Shown: positions 45,782 to 52,584 of the stretch, piece after piece | How the letters are laid out: each line of letters opens with the position of its first letter | Position numbering within the stretch: position 1 is the first letter of the stretch | NCBI GenBank assembly: GCA_025355875.1 | Contig: JANXYV010000025.1 | Coordinates: 1-52,584, forward strand | Direction: 5' to 3' | DNA length: 52,584 nt | Source: Prolixibacteraceae bacterium | GTDB lineage: Bacteria; Bacteroidota; Bacteroidia; Bacteroidales; Prolixibacteraceae | Made by a program: the position numbers and the translations under genes | Notes under the pieces: model-generated | Databases searched by the model: none | Told to the model about the DNA's origin: nothing | The model's input: only the letters and a program-made list of their open reading frames with translations

Positions 45782-46693
45782 ATGAAAATAGACGGATTTA
45801 CATATGTTAGAAATGGAATAAAAATGGGATATCCCTTTATCAGTTCTATTAAATCTCTGCTACCTCTGGTAGATGAAATGTTCGTAGTTTTAGGAGATTC
45901 TGATGATGGATCAAAGCAAGCAATTCAAGGTATAGGAAGTAACAAGATTATTATTGTAGATACCGTCTGGGATGAAGAAAAACGAAAAGGAGGCGAGATT
46001 TTTAAAGAACAGGCAAATATAGGATTAACAAAGGCAACCGGAGACTGGTGTTTCCAAATACAGGCTGATGAAGTTCTAAAGGAAGACTGTTATGATGAAA
46101 TTCTTAAATATATAAAAATAGCAAATGAATTTGATGATGTTGATGGGTTACTTTTTCCATTTTATCATTTCTGGGGCGATTATAATTATATTAGAAAAAC
46201 AAGACAAACTCATGCTTATGAAATACGAGCCTTTAAAAATAACAGAAGCGTTTTTTCTTATAAAGACTCTCAAGGCTTTAGAAAATTAGCAAACAGCAAA
46301 GAAATAAAACTCAAAGTATTAAAAACAACTATACCGATTTATCATTACTCATATACCCGAAATCCGAACCTAATGAAGAAGAAATCAAATTATTTTCATC
46401 GGTTTTGGCATAATGACAATTGGTTGAATGACAATACCAATGACTTGGAATTTGATTACAATGATGTTGATAAGCTCCAGTTATTTAAAGGTAATCATCC
46501 TGAGTACATGAAAGATTTTATGCTTAGCAAAGATTGGGATTTCGAATATGATCCATCTAAATCGAATATGAGTGTAAAAGATAGAATCCTAAACAAAATT
46601 GAGGAATTGATTAATTACAGGCCTTTTGAATATAAAAACTATAAGATAAAACTATTATCAACATCGGTTCTTAAGCAATGGCGGGGCTTGTAG
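45782..46693 (+). CDS. Family-2-like glycosyltransferase
   Basis: A 303-residue cytoplasmic protein (from the ATG at 45782, MKIDGFTYVRNGIKMGYPF). The N-terminal nucleotide-sugar-binding half has the features of GT-A family 2 enzymes: SIKSLLPLVDEMFVVLGDSDDGS (about 23-45), then ATGDWCFQIQADEVL near 98, where the QADE acidic motif takes the DxD place. The C-terminal part is basic and Tyr/Trp-rich. The gene is more AT-rich than the core genes and lies alone between a broken and an intact MORN gene, as if inserted there. The sugar and acceptor are unknown. Confidence 0.75.
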   Translation: MKIDGFTYVRNGIKMGYPFISSIKSLLPLVDEMFVVLGDSDDGSKQAIQGIGSNKIIIVDTVWDEEKRKGGEIFKEQANIGLTKATGDWCFQIQADEVLKEDCYDEILKYIKIANEFDDVDGLLFPFYHFWGDYNYIRKTRQTHAYEIRAFKNNRSVFSYKDSQGFRKLANSKEIKLKVLKTTIPIYHYSYTRNPNLMKKKSNYFHRFWHNDNWLNDNTNDLEFDYNDVDKLQLFKGNHPEYMKDFMLSKDWDFEYDPSKSNMSVKDRILNKIEELINYRPFEYKNYKIKLLSTSVLKQWRGL

Positions 46694-47041
46694 CGTTTTT
46701 TGACATTCAATCCTGTATCATGTTTTGGTGTAGTTTGATCAGGAAGCATTCCACAACTCCTAGTGGCGGATGTTTTGCGGGATTAGATAAAATACCACGC
46801 GCCTTGATTATTAAACCAATATTTGGCAACTTTGGAATAAATTGATGAATTACGAGTAGAAACGCTTCAATATCAATTGGAGACAATCTTGATGGTTCTA
46901 TTTAAAATAGAATATCTGCCGGAAGGTATAACTTAAGATGCCCCCGAAACATATGAAACGAGCATTATCGCTAAACACAAACACGGATGGACATCTCCTA
47001 TGCGGGTTCCAACCGGCCATTAAAAAACAAATTATATTCGA
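46694..47041 (-). pseudogene. 348-bp gap with a decayed minus-strand reading frame
   Basis: The gap holds one notable open stretch on the minus strand (46901 to 46707, 65 codons, no start): SPIDIEAFLLVIHQFIPKLP, then IGLIIKARGILSNPAKHPP. A stop (TAA, 46902-46904) separates it from further in-frame coding-like sequence (RGHLKLYLPADILF). It looks like the decayed end of a gene broken by a stop codon; I do not recognise the family. No promoter, repeat or RNA was seen in the rest. Confidence 0.35.
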
Positions 47042-47725
47042 ATGAAAACCAAAAATCTGATTACGTCTCTAATTTTAATGATCTCGGCGTTTCACTTTTC
47101 GTATTCGCAGGAAGGAAATTGCAAGGTACTGAAGCCGGAGATATCAACCAGCTATTCGGGCGACTGCAAAAAAGGCCTGGCAAGCGGGAAAGGAATTGCA
47201 GCAGGCATCGACAAATACGAGGGCAAATTCAAGGAAGGCTTGCCTCATGGAGCCGGAATCTATCGATATGCCAACGGCGATATTTATGAAGGAGATTTCA
47301 AGGAAGGAAAGAAGAATGGCAACGGCAAATTTACCTTCAAATTTCTGGGTAAAGACTCCACGTATACGGGAATCTGGAAAGAAGATCAGTTAGTCAGGCA
47401 AGTCGTACCGCCGCCATATATCATCGATCAAACCTCAAACATTCAACGCTACTCCGTTCGGAAGACGAGTGCTGGAAATCGGGTCATGTTTTCATTTATC
47501 CAGAATGGAAAGACCAATTTGTCCATTACCGGTTTATCGTTTGCCGGAACCGCCGGAAGCCCGCTAACTATTGGACAGGAAACGGGATTTGACAATATCC
47601 AGTTCCCATTCCATTGTAAAGTATCGTATACCTCATCCAACTCATTTCAGTCCACCACCTTTGCGGTAATTTTTGAAATTCAGATCAATGAGCCGGGCCA
47701 ATGGCAGGTTACCCTTTACAATTAA
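47042..47725 (+). CDS. Secreted MORN-repeat protein
   Basis: A 227-residue exported protein with signal peptide (about 1-22, cleavage near SYSQ). A MORN-repeat block at about 35-115 follows (GLASGKGIAAGIDKYEGKF, GLPHGAGIYRYANGDIYEGD, KKNGNGKFTF). The C-terminal domain of about 100 residues is beta-rich (RVMFSFIQNGKTNLSITGL, TFAVIFEIQINEPGQW) and not recognised. The first 38 residues are duplicated in the pseudogene at 45354. The 57-aa membrane protein copy 2 follows 55 bases downstream, so MORN gene and membrane peptide form a unit that has been duplicated. Confidence 0.8.
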   Translation: MKTKNLITSLILMISAFHFSYSQEGNCKVLKPEISTSYSGDCKKGLASGKGIAAGIDKYEGKFKEGLPHGAGIYRYANGDIYEGDFKEGKKNGNGKFTFKFLGKDSTYTGIWKEDQLVRQVVPPPYIIDQTSNIQRYSVRKTSAGNRVMFSFIQNGKTNLSITGLSFAGTAGSPLTIGQETGFDNIQFPFHCKVSYTSSNSFQSTTFAVIFEIQINEPGQWQVTLYN

Positions 47726-47780
47726 TTCTATTTCAATTTCTATAATATTTTAAGAATATTCAAAACTAAAACCATCCATC

Positions 47781-47954
47781 ATGGGCATGTTTACCTTCTT
47801 TCCGTTTTTAATCATCATGGTTTACCTTGCCATACTGGCAGGAATCTTTCTTTTGATTTACTCCTGGGTAAATAAATTTATCAATCTAAGGCAGGAGCAA
47901 AACGATCTGCTCAGGGAAATCATTAAAAAGTTGGATCATAAAGCCAGCGAATAG
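47781..47954 (+). CDS. 57-aa membrane protein, copy 2
   Basis: Same length and layout as the ORF at 45130-45303: a hydrophobic helix (about 3-29), then SWVNKFINLRQEQNDLLREI and a charged tail (KKLDHKASE). DNA identity is high over the second half and lower over the membrane helix. It sits 55 bases after the MORN gene and was probably co-transcribed with it. Function unknown. Confidence 0.72.
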   Translation: MGMFTFFPFLIIMVYLAILAGIFLLIYSWVNKFINLRQEQNDLLREIIKKLDHKASE

Positions 47955-48063
47955 AAATGTTCTACTTGATCGTTTCATAGGAGAGCTCTTTGAACTGTCC
48001 TCAGCGCTCAACGCAATGCGATGATTATTGAATTTTTGACCGTGTTATATCTATCGGGTTAAA

Positions 48064-48183
48064 TTAACATGCCGCATACTGAGCTGCAAAGCATATCAAA
48101 GTAAACATTGTCGCAAAACCGATTCCGAAATAGAAAGCCAGGTATTTCCATTTGTACCCAAAAGAGCCGATGTTTTCACAGAT
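48064..48183 (-). pseudogene. Fragment of a membrane-protein gene
   Basis: On the minus strand a 39-codon frame without start codon reads ENIGSFGYKWKYLAFYFGIG and continues FATMFTLICFAAQYAAC-stop: a polar end, a membrane helix and a short tail. It is preceded by a TAA in frame, so it is a remnant of a larger gene or noise. The rest of the 279-base gap 47955-48232 shows nothing clear. Confidence 0.35.
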
Positions 48184-48232
48184 TTAGCTTAATTTGTATC
48201 GATTTAATTTCAATGATTTAAACAGGAATAAA

Positions 48233-49273
48233 ATGAGAATTGAATACGACATCAAGCTGGGGTTCAAGGATGTAATGTTTCGACCAAAGCGCTCAACGCT
48301 GAAGAGCCGGTCGCAGGTAAATCTGGAACGCACCTTTAAAATGATGCACAGCAATACTGATTGGACCGGCATTCCGATTATGGCCGCGAACATGGATACC
48401 GTCGGAACCTTCGAAATGGCGCTAAGCTTGGCGGGAAAAAAATTGTTTACCGCCATTCACAAGCATTACAGTATCGATCAGTGGAATGAGTTTCTGTCTT
48501 CCGCTCCTGATGGAATCGAAAATCACATTGCCTTGAGTACCGGAACCGGATCTCAGGATTTTGAAAAAATCGCCCAGTTAGTGACCGCGAATCCACGCCT
48601 GAAATATATCTGTATCGACGTGGCGAATGGCTATTCGGAGCATTTCGTGGCATTCGTAAAGCAAACCCGAAAAAAATACCCGGACAAGATTATCATTGCC
48701 GGAAATGTGGTGACTGGCGAAATGGTGGAAGAATTGCTCCTTGCAGGCGCCGACATTATTAAAGTGGGAATTGGTCCGGGATCGGTATGTACAACCCGCA
48801 TAAAAACCGGAGTTGGATATCCCCAGCTTTCGGCCATCATCGAATGTGCCGATGCGGCGCACGGGCTTGGCGGACAAATCATCAGTGATGGAGGATGTTC
48901 CACTCCGGGCGATGTCGCAAAAGCTTTTGGAGCCGGAGCCGATTTTGTAATGCTGGGTGGAATGCTGGCCGGACACGACGAAAGTGGAGGCGAAAATATA
49001 GAGCACGATGGTAAAACCTACAAACAGTTTTATGGCATGAGTTCGGCCACGGCCATGGACAAACACGCCGGAGGAGTTGCCGAATACAGGGCCAGTGAAG
49101 GCAAAACCGTGGAGGTTCCATACCGTGGAAAAGTTGAAAATACTGTTCAGGATATCCTGGGAGGCATCCGCAGCACTTGTACCTATGTTGGTGCCTCTCA
49201 CTTAAAAGAATTGAGCAAGCGGACCACATTTATACGTGTGGCCGAACAGGAAAACAGAATCTACACGCGATAA
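48233..49273 (+). CDS. guaC: GMP reductase
   Basis: NADPH-dependent reductive deamination of GMP to IMP, 346 residues, the normal length for GuaC. The first residues [20 protein letters not shown] and the phosphate and catalytic loop GPGSVCTTR with Cys at about 186 are diagnostic. GMP reductase is preferred over IMP dehydrogenase because there is no CBS insert and the total length is short. The ATG at 48233 is chosen over an in-frame ATG at 48194. It ends 3 bases before the sensor kinase gene, so they may be co-transcribed. Confidence 0.94.
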   Translation: MRIEYDIKLGFKDVMFRPKRSTLKSRSQVNLERTFKMMHSNTDWTGIPIMAANMDTVGTFEMALSLAGKKLFTAIHKHYSIDQWNEFLSSAPDGIENHIALSTGTGSQDFEKIAQLVTANPRLKYICIDVANGYSEHFVAFVKQTRKKYPDKIIIAGNVVTGEMVEELLLAGADIIKVGIGPGSVCTTRIKTGVGYPQLSAIIECADAAHGLGGQIISDGGCSTPGDVAKAFGAGADFVMLGGMLAGHDESGGENIEHDGKTYKQFYGMSSATAMDKHAGGVAEYRASEGKTVEVPYRGKVENTVQDILGGIRSTCTYVGASHLKELSKRTTFIRVAEQENRIYTR

Positions 49274-49276
49274 TCC

Positions 49277-50251
49277 ATGATTTTAAAGATTCTATTTGTT
49301 ATTGCCATCATCCTTCAATTTTTTGCGGTTTGGGTTGCTATTAAACTGACCCGTGTAACCAAATACAATTTTTCGTGGGTGCTGCTCACCATCGGGTTCA
49401 TTCTTATGGCCATAATGCGTTTGGTCGAGTTTCTGCCATATGTAAGTACAATCAAACCACAGGATTACCGCGAGATCTTTGTATGGGGAGGTGTGATCAC
49501 ATCGCTGGCCTTTGCCATCGGAGTTTTCATGATTCAAAAGATCTTTAAATACATGAAGAAAGTGGAAGATTCGCGCCGACTGACCGAAAAAATGTTCCTG
49601 AATACCATCATTCAAACCGAAGAAAAGGAGCGCAAACGCTTCGCCAAAGACCTGCACGACGGGCTTGGACCACTGCTTTCGAGCGTGAAAATGTCGGTTT
49701 CGTCGCTGGCCCAGATGAAACAGGACGACGCCTCGCGCGAGATTGTCGAAAATACGGAACTGGTTATCAATGAAGCTATCAAAAGCCTGAAGGAAATTTC
49801 GGACAACCTGAGCCCACATATTTTGAATAACTTTGGTTTGGTCAGGGCGTTGAATAACTTTTCGAACAAAATCAATATAGCAAAAACCATCCGGATCAAT
49901 CTCATTTCCGACCTGAAAGACGAACGGTTCGAAAGCAATGTCGAGGTGGCCTTGTACCGCGTCATTTGCGAACTGATCAACAACACCATCAAACATGCTC
50001 AGGCCAAAAAAATTGACATCCAAATCACCCGGGAAAATGAATTTCTATCTGTTGTTTATAAAGATGACGGCAAAGGATTTGACATGAGTAAGGTCTTGGA
50101 AAAGCCTGCCAGCAGTGGAATGGGTTTTTCGAACATTTATTCGAGAATCAACTCGCTCAAAGGCGAAATCAGCATTGAAAGTGAACCAAGAAAAGGAACC
50201 GTGGCGATCATTAAAGTATTAATCAATGGCGAATATTCAATCGAAACGTAA
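49277..50251 (+). CDS. NarL-type sensor histidine kinase
   Basis: A 324-residue kinase with two N-terminal membrane helices (about 4-22 and 32-52), a third at about 68-86, and a short linker helix. HisKA_3 follows with the phospho-acceptor histidine in FAKDLHDGLGPLLSSVK (about residue 126). The ATPase domain has the N-box ELINNTIKHAQAKKI (about 235), DDGKGF and a G-box GMGFSNIYSRI. There is almost no periplasmic domain, so the signal is probably sensed in the membrane or cytoplasm. Its end overlaps the start of the response-regulator gene by 26 bases. Confidence 0.93.
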   Translation: MILKILFVIAIILQFFAVWVAIKLTRVTKYNFSWVLLTIGFILMAIMRLVEFLPYVSTIKPQDYREIFVWGGVITSLAFAIGVFMIQKIFKYMKKVEDSRRLTEKMFLNTIIQTEEKERKRFAKDLHDGLGPLLSSVKMSVSSLAQMKQDDASREIVENTELVINEAIKSLKEISDNLSPHILNNFGLVRALNNFSNKINIAKTIRINLISDLKDERFESNVEVALYRVICELINNTIKHAQAKKIDIQITRENEFLSVVYKDDGKGFDMSKVLEKPASSGMGFSNIYSRINSLKGEISIESEPRKGTVAIIKVLINGEYSIET

Positions 50252-50882
50252 GATAATCATCGTCGATGACCATACCCTTTTCAGGAATGGCCTTCGCATT
50301 TTGCTCAATAACATGGAAAATTACCGGGTTATTGCCGAAGCCGCAAATGGCAAACAATTTCTCGATCAGCTTGAAAAGGAAATGCCCGATCTGGTTTTGC
50401 TCGACATCAACATGCCGGTTATGGATGGAATTGAGGCTGCAACCCTTGCCCATGAAAAATATCCGGAATTGAAAATCATTACCCTTTCGATGTATGGCGA
50501 GGAAGACTACTACTATAAAATGGTCAACGCCGGGGTAAAAGGATTTGTACTGAAGAATTCTGATATTAAGGAGGTGAAAAATGCGCTGGACGTCGTTTTC
50601 GATGGAGGATCATTCTTTTCATCCGAATTGCTCCAAAACCTGGTAAATAGTCTGCGATCGACGGCCAAAAGCAAGGAATTTCATACCGAACTTTCGGAGC
50701 GAGAAATGGAAATACTGATCCTGATCTGTCAGGGATTATCGAACCAGGAAATAGGCGATAAACTATTCATTAGCAAGCGTACGGTCGACAAGCACCGCGC
50801 CAACATCCTCGAAAAAAGTGAAAGCAAAAACACTGCCCAGTTGGTGGTTTATGCCATCAAAAACCGGCTTGTGGAATTATGA
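50226..50882 (+). CDS. NarL/LuxR-type response regulator
   Basis: A 218-residue regulator. The receiver domain (about 9-125) has the acidic pair in IIVDDHTLF, the phospho-acceptor aspartate in LLDINMPVMDG (about 60) and the lysine in FVLKNS (about 110). A GerE/LuxR helix-turn-helix is at about 155-210 (LSEREMEILILICQGLSNQEI, with SKRTVDKHRANILEKS). The ATG at 50226 lies inside the kinase gene, so the pair is translationally coupled. The targets are unknown. Confidence 0.93.
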   Translation: MANIQSKRKIIIVDDHTLFRNGLRILLNNMENYRVIAEAANGKQFLDQLEKEMPDLVLLDINMPVMDGIEAATLAHEKYPELKIITLSMYGEEDYYYKMVNAGVKGFVLKNSDIKEVKNALDVVFDGGSFFSSELLQNLVNSLRSTAKSKEFHTELSEREMEILILICQGLSNQEIGDKLFISKRTVDKHRANILEKSESKNTAQLVVYAIKNRLVEL

Positions 50883-51200
50883 AATGAACATGTTGGCGCC
50901 AACACAAACTCCATTGAGAATAATTTTCTGCAACCTGTGAATTCCCTGTCCGCCCAGTCTTGACCGGCAGGCATCAGAGGGGCTTTGGCAGAGAACAGCG
51001 TAACCAATTATCAATGAGTCAAATCCCCTTTTAAGGTTGAATTTTTATACATGAAGGGTTGTAATGAGTACAGAGTTTCCTTTCTATAACCAGCGGAGTA
51101 TACTTTCGTTTAGTTAAACAAAAATGATCTATATTTGTTAAGTGCGTGAAGTCTTAGAAAACGACTGTAAGAAATTAAAAATCCATCTTATTAACCTGAA
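50883..51200. other. 318-bp gap: palindrome and a promoter-like box, no gene
   Basis: Right after the regulator stop there is a perfect 14-base palindrome TGTTGGCGCCAACA (50891-50904), not followed by a T-run. Further along only a -7-like box is seen (51130-51137). No open frame of note on either strand. Confidence 0.45.
51104..51137 (+). promoter_or_regulatory. Probable promoter of the PAS-domain gene
   Basis: TATATTTG at 51130-51137 is an exact match to the Bacteroidota -7 box TAnnTTTG. The -33 region (TTTCG at 51104) is weak and slightly too far (22 bases). The start codon lies about 63 bases downstream. Confidence 0.45.
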
Positions 51201-52584
51201 ATGCTGAAACAATTATCTGAAATTGAAGCACTTCAAAAGGAATTAAAATTGAAGGAGGAAGAACTGAAGCAAGCCGCTTCAACCATTGAATCCTTAAATG
51301 CAGAGTTGCATTCTTTCAGAAGTTACCTCGATAATTCAATCGATATCATCCACACAGTAAATATAAAAGGTGAATTCAGATATGTTTCCAGCGCATGGGA
51401 GCACTATTTCGGCCTGCCTATCAGTGCAGCGCTGGGCAAAGAGTTTGTGCTTTTCGTTCATCCTGATGATCGTGAAAGCTGCATTGAATATGTCCAAAAC
51501 ATATTGAAAACCCGGCAGGGCGGAAAAAGCAAGCCATTCCGGGTCACCCTTGCCAATGGCGATTTGCGCTGGATTGTGACCAATGGAAAATCATTCGTTG
51601 ACAATCAGTGGGAACTTCTTTTTATTGGGATCAGCCACGATATTACCGACAGGATTAAAGCCGAAGAAGCTCTCTTTGAAAGCGAGAAACGATTCAGCCT
51701 TTCCATGGATGCCACCAATGATGGATTATGGGACTGGGATGTTCCATCAGGAAAAACCTATTTTAGCCCGGGTTATTATCGGATGTTAGGCTACGAACCG
51801 GGAGAATTTGATAACACCTTTGAATATTGGAAAAACCTGATTCATCCCGATGATATTAAGGCCGTTATTTCGAACAATATGGATTGCTTGAATAACATAA
51901 GCCAGATAATTCATATTGAGTATCGAATGAAAGTCAAAGACGGCAGCTGGCATTGGATTTTAGGCAGGGGAAGAGCCGTAGAACGGGATACCAATGGAAA
52001 GGCTCTCCGTATGATCGGCACCCATGTAGATATTAGCCAAAGAAAATTAGCAGAAGAAGACCTGTTCCGAAAAGATTTCTTATTGAAAATTACGGGATTG
52101 ACTGCGAAAATTGGTGGTTGGGAAATTGATACTGAAACAAGGATACTGCACTGGTCTGAAGAGGTTTACCGCATTCATGAATTGGATTTGACATTTGTTC
52201 CAAATATTGATGCAGGGATACATTTCTATGCTCCTGAATCCCGTCCGGTAATTGTAGATGCCGTAACACGGGCAATTCGATTTGGCGAATCCTTCGATCT
52301 GGAGCTGGAATTTATTTCAGCCAAAGGAAATCATAAATGGGTACATTCGATTGGAGAAGTTCTTCAGGAAAATGGGAAAACAAAAAAGGTTTTTGGCTCT
52401 ATTCAGGATATTACCCGGCGCAAGGAAGTGGAAAAAGCGCTCAGGGACAGTGAAGCGCTTTATCGTGCAATTATCAATGCCTCTCCTTACCTGATAACCA
52501 TCTGCGATTTGGATGGCCGCATCAGGATGTATTCTCCTGCTACCTCGAAATTATTTGGGTACGATGACAGCAATGATATAATTG
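51201..52584 (+). CDS. Multi-PAS sensor protein (partial, probably a histidine kinase)
   Basis: An open frame from the ATG at 51201 to the end of the window (461 codons, no stop). After an N-terminal coiled coil (LSEIEALQKELKLKEEELKQ, about 5-45) there are at least four PAS domains in series: about 45-155 (FRYVSSAWEHYFG, FVHPDDRES, ending ISHDITDRIKAEEAL), 160-285 (TNDGLWDWDVPSGKTYFSPG, LIHPDD, ending VDISQRKLAEE), 290-415 (IGGWEIDTETRILHWSEEVY, ending QDITRRKEVEK) and 420 onward. PAS_3-type folds without membrane helices suggest a cytoplasmic sensor. The kinase part, if present, lies outside. Confidence 0.85.
   Translation, partial: MLKQLSEIEALQKELKLKEEELKQAASTIESLNAELHSFRSYLDNSIDIIHTVNIKGEFRYVSSAWEHYFGLPISAALGKEFVLFVHPDDRESCIEYVQNILKTRQGGKSKPFRVTLANGDLRWIVTNGKSFVDNQWELLFIGISHDITDRIKAEEALFESEKRFSLSMDATNDGLWDWDVPSGKTYFSPGYYRMLGYEPGEFDNTFEYWKNLIHPDDIKAVISNNMDCLNNISQIIHIEYRMKVKDGSWHWILGRGRAVERDTNGKALRMIGTHVDISQRKLAEEDLFRKDFLLKITGLTAKIGGWEIDTETRILHWSEEVYRIHELDLTFVPNIDAGIHFYAPESRPVIVDAVTRAIRFGESFDLELEFISAKGNHKWVHSIGEVLQENGKTKKVFGSIQDITRRKEVEKALRDSEALYRAIINASPYLITICDLDGRIRMYSPATSKLFGYDDSNDII

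Noticed and set aside
47722-47765. ATTTC words after the MORN gene as another array
   Set aside because: Only two ATTTC motifs, 6 bases apart; no phasing.

Overview
The window looks like chromosomal DNA of a Bacteroidota bacterium, most likely a Bacteroidales/Marinilabiliales-type anaerobe or facultative anaerobe; I cannot name the genus. The basis is: a protein ending in a type IX secretion sorting domain, families I know mainly from this phylum (DUF6249, DUF6261, DUF6913, FISUMP, the CzcA-TolC fusion), TAnnTTTG-like promoter boxes and Bacteroidota-style ECF promoters. No rRNA or tRNA gene and no CRISPR array was seen.

Layout. (1) 1-14324: heavy-metal efflux. After the end of an unknown gene and a His/Met-rich mini-lipoprotein come a Cus-type (Cu/Ag) RND pump (cusA, outer-membrane channel, adaptor with metal-binding ends) and a second, Czc-like system in which pump and TolC channel are one polypeptide, with its own lipoprotein adaptor. 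The first operon is broken up by two related AT-rich inserts built of GAA/TTC arrays phased at about one helical turn; one carries a four-helix-bundle gene, the other sits in frame inside cusA. (2) 14391-22502: housekeeping genes (pdxH, ligA, dapA), an autoregulated ECF sigma factor unit with a divergent ECF promoter pair, and a large secreted IgGFc-binding-like/PKD surface protein. (3) 22762-31694: a complete potassium operon kdpFABC, a kinase-less sensor-like membrane protein, kdpD and kdpE. A double box upstream is repeated, with the same 32-bp geometry, in front of a KimA-like potassium permease at 41410, so both uptake systems appear to form one KdpE regulon. Next to it lies a six-unit 41-bp array with a CCACAACTGTGG palindrome.

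(4) 32206-39180: accessory, AT-rich stretch with DUF6261, FISUMP, small unknown genes and a TPR gene interrupted by a 2610-bp IS66 element with an 8-bp target duplication; its transposase gene has a one-base frameshift. (5) 39284-41410: a REP-like inverted pair and kimA. (6) 41573-44893: an AddA/RecB-like helicase-nuclease. (7) 44965-48183: a graveyard of duplicated and broken genes (MORN-repeat protein and 57-aa membrane protein in two copies, remnants of an S41 protease and others) around a glycosyltransferase. (8) 48233-52584: GMP reductase, a NarL-type two-component pair, and the start of a multi-PAS protein running off the window.

All identifications come from reading the sequence and from memory of protein families; no database search was run.
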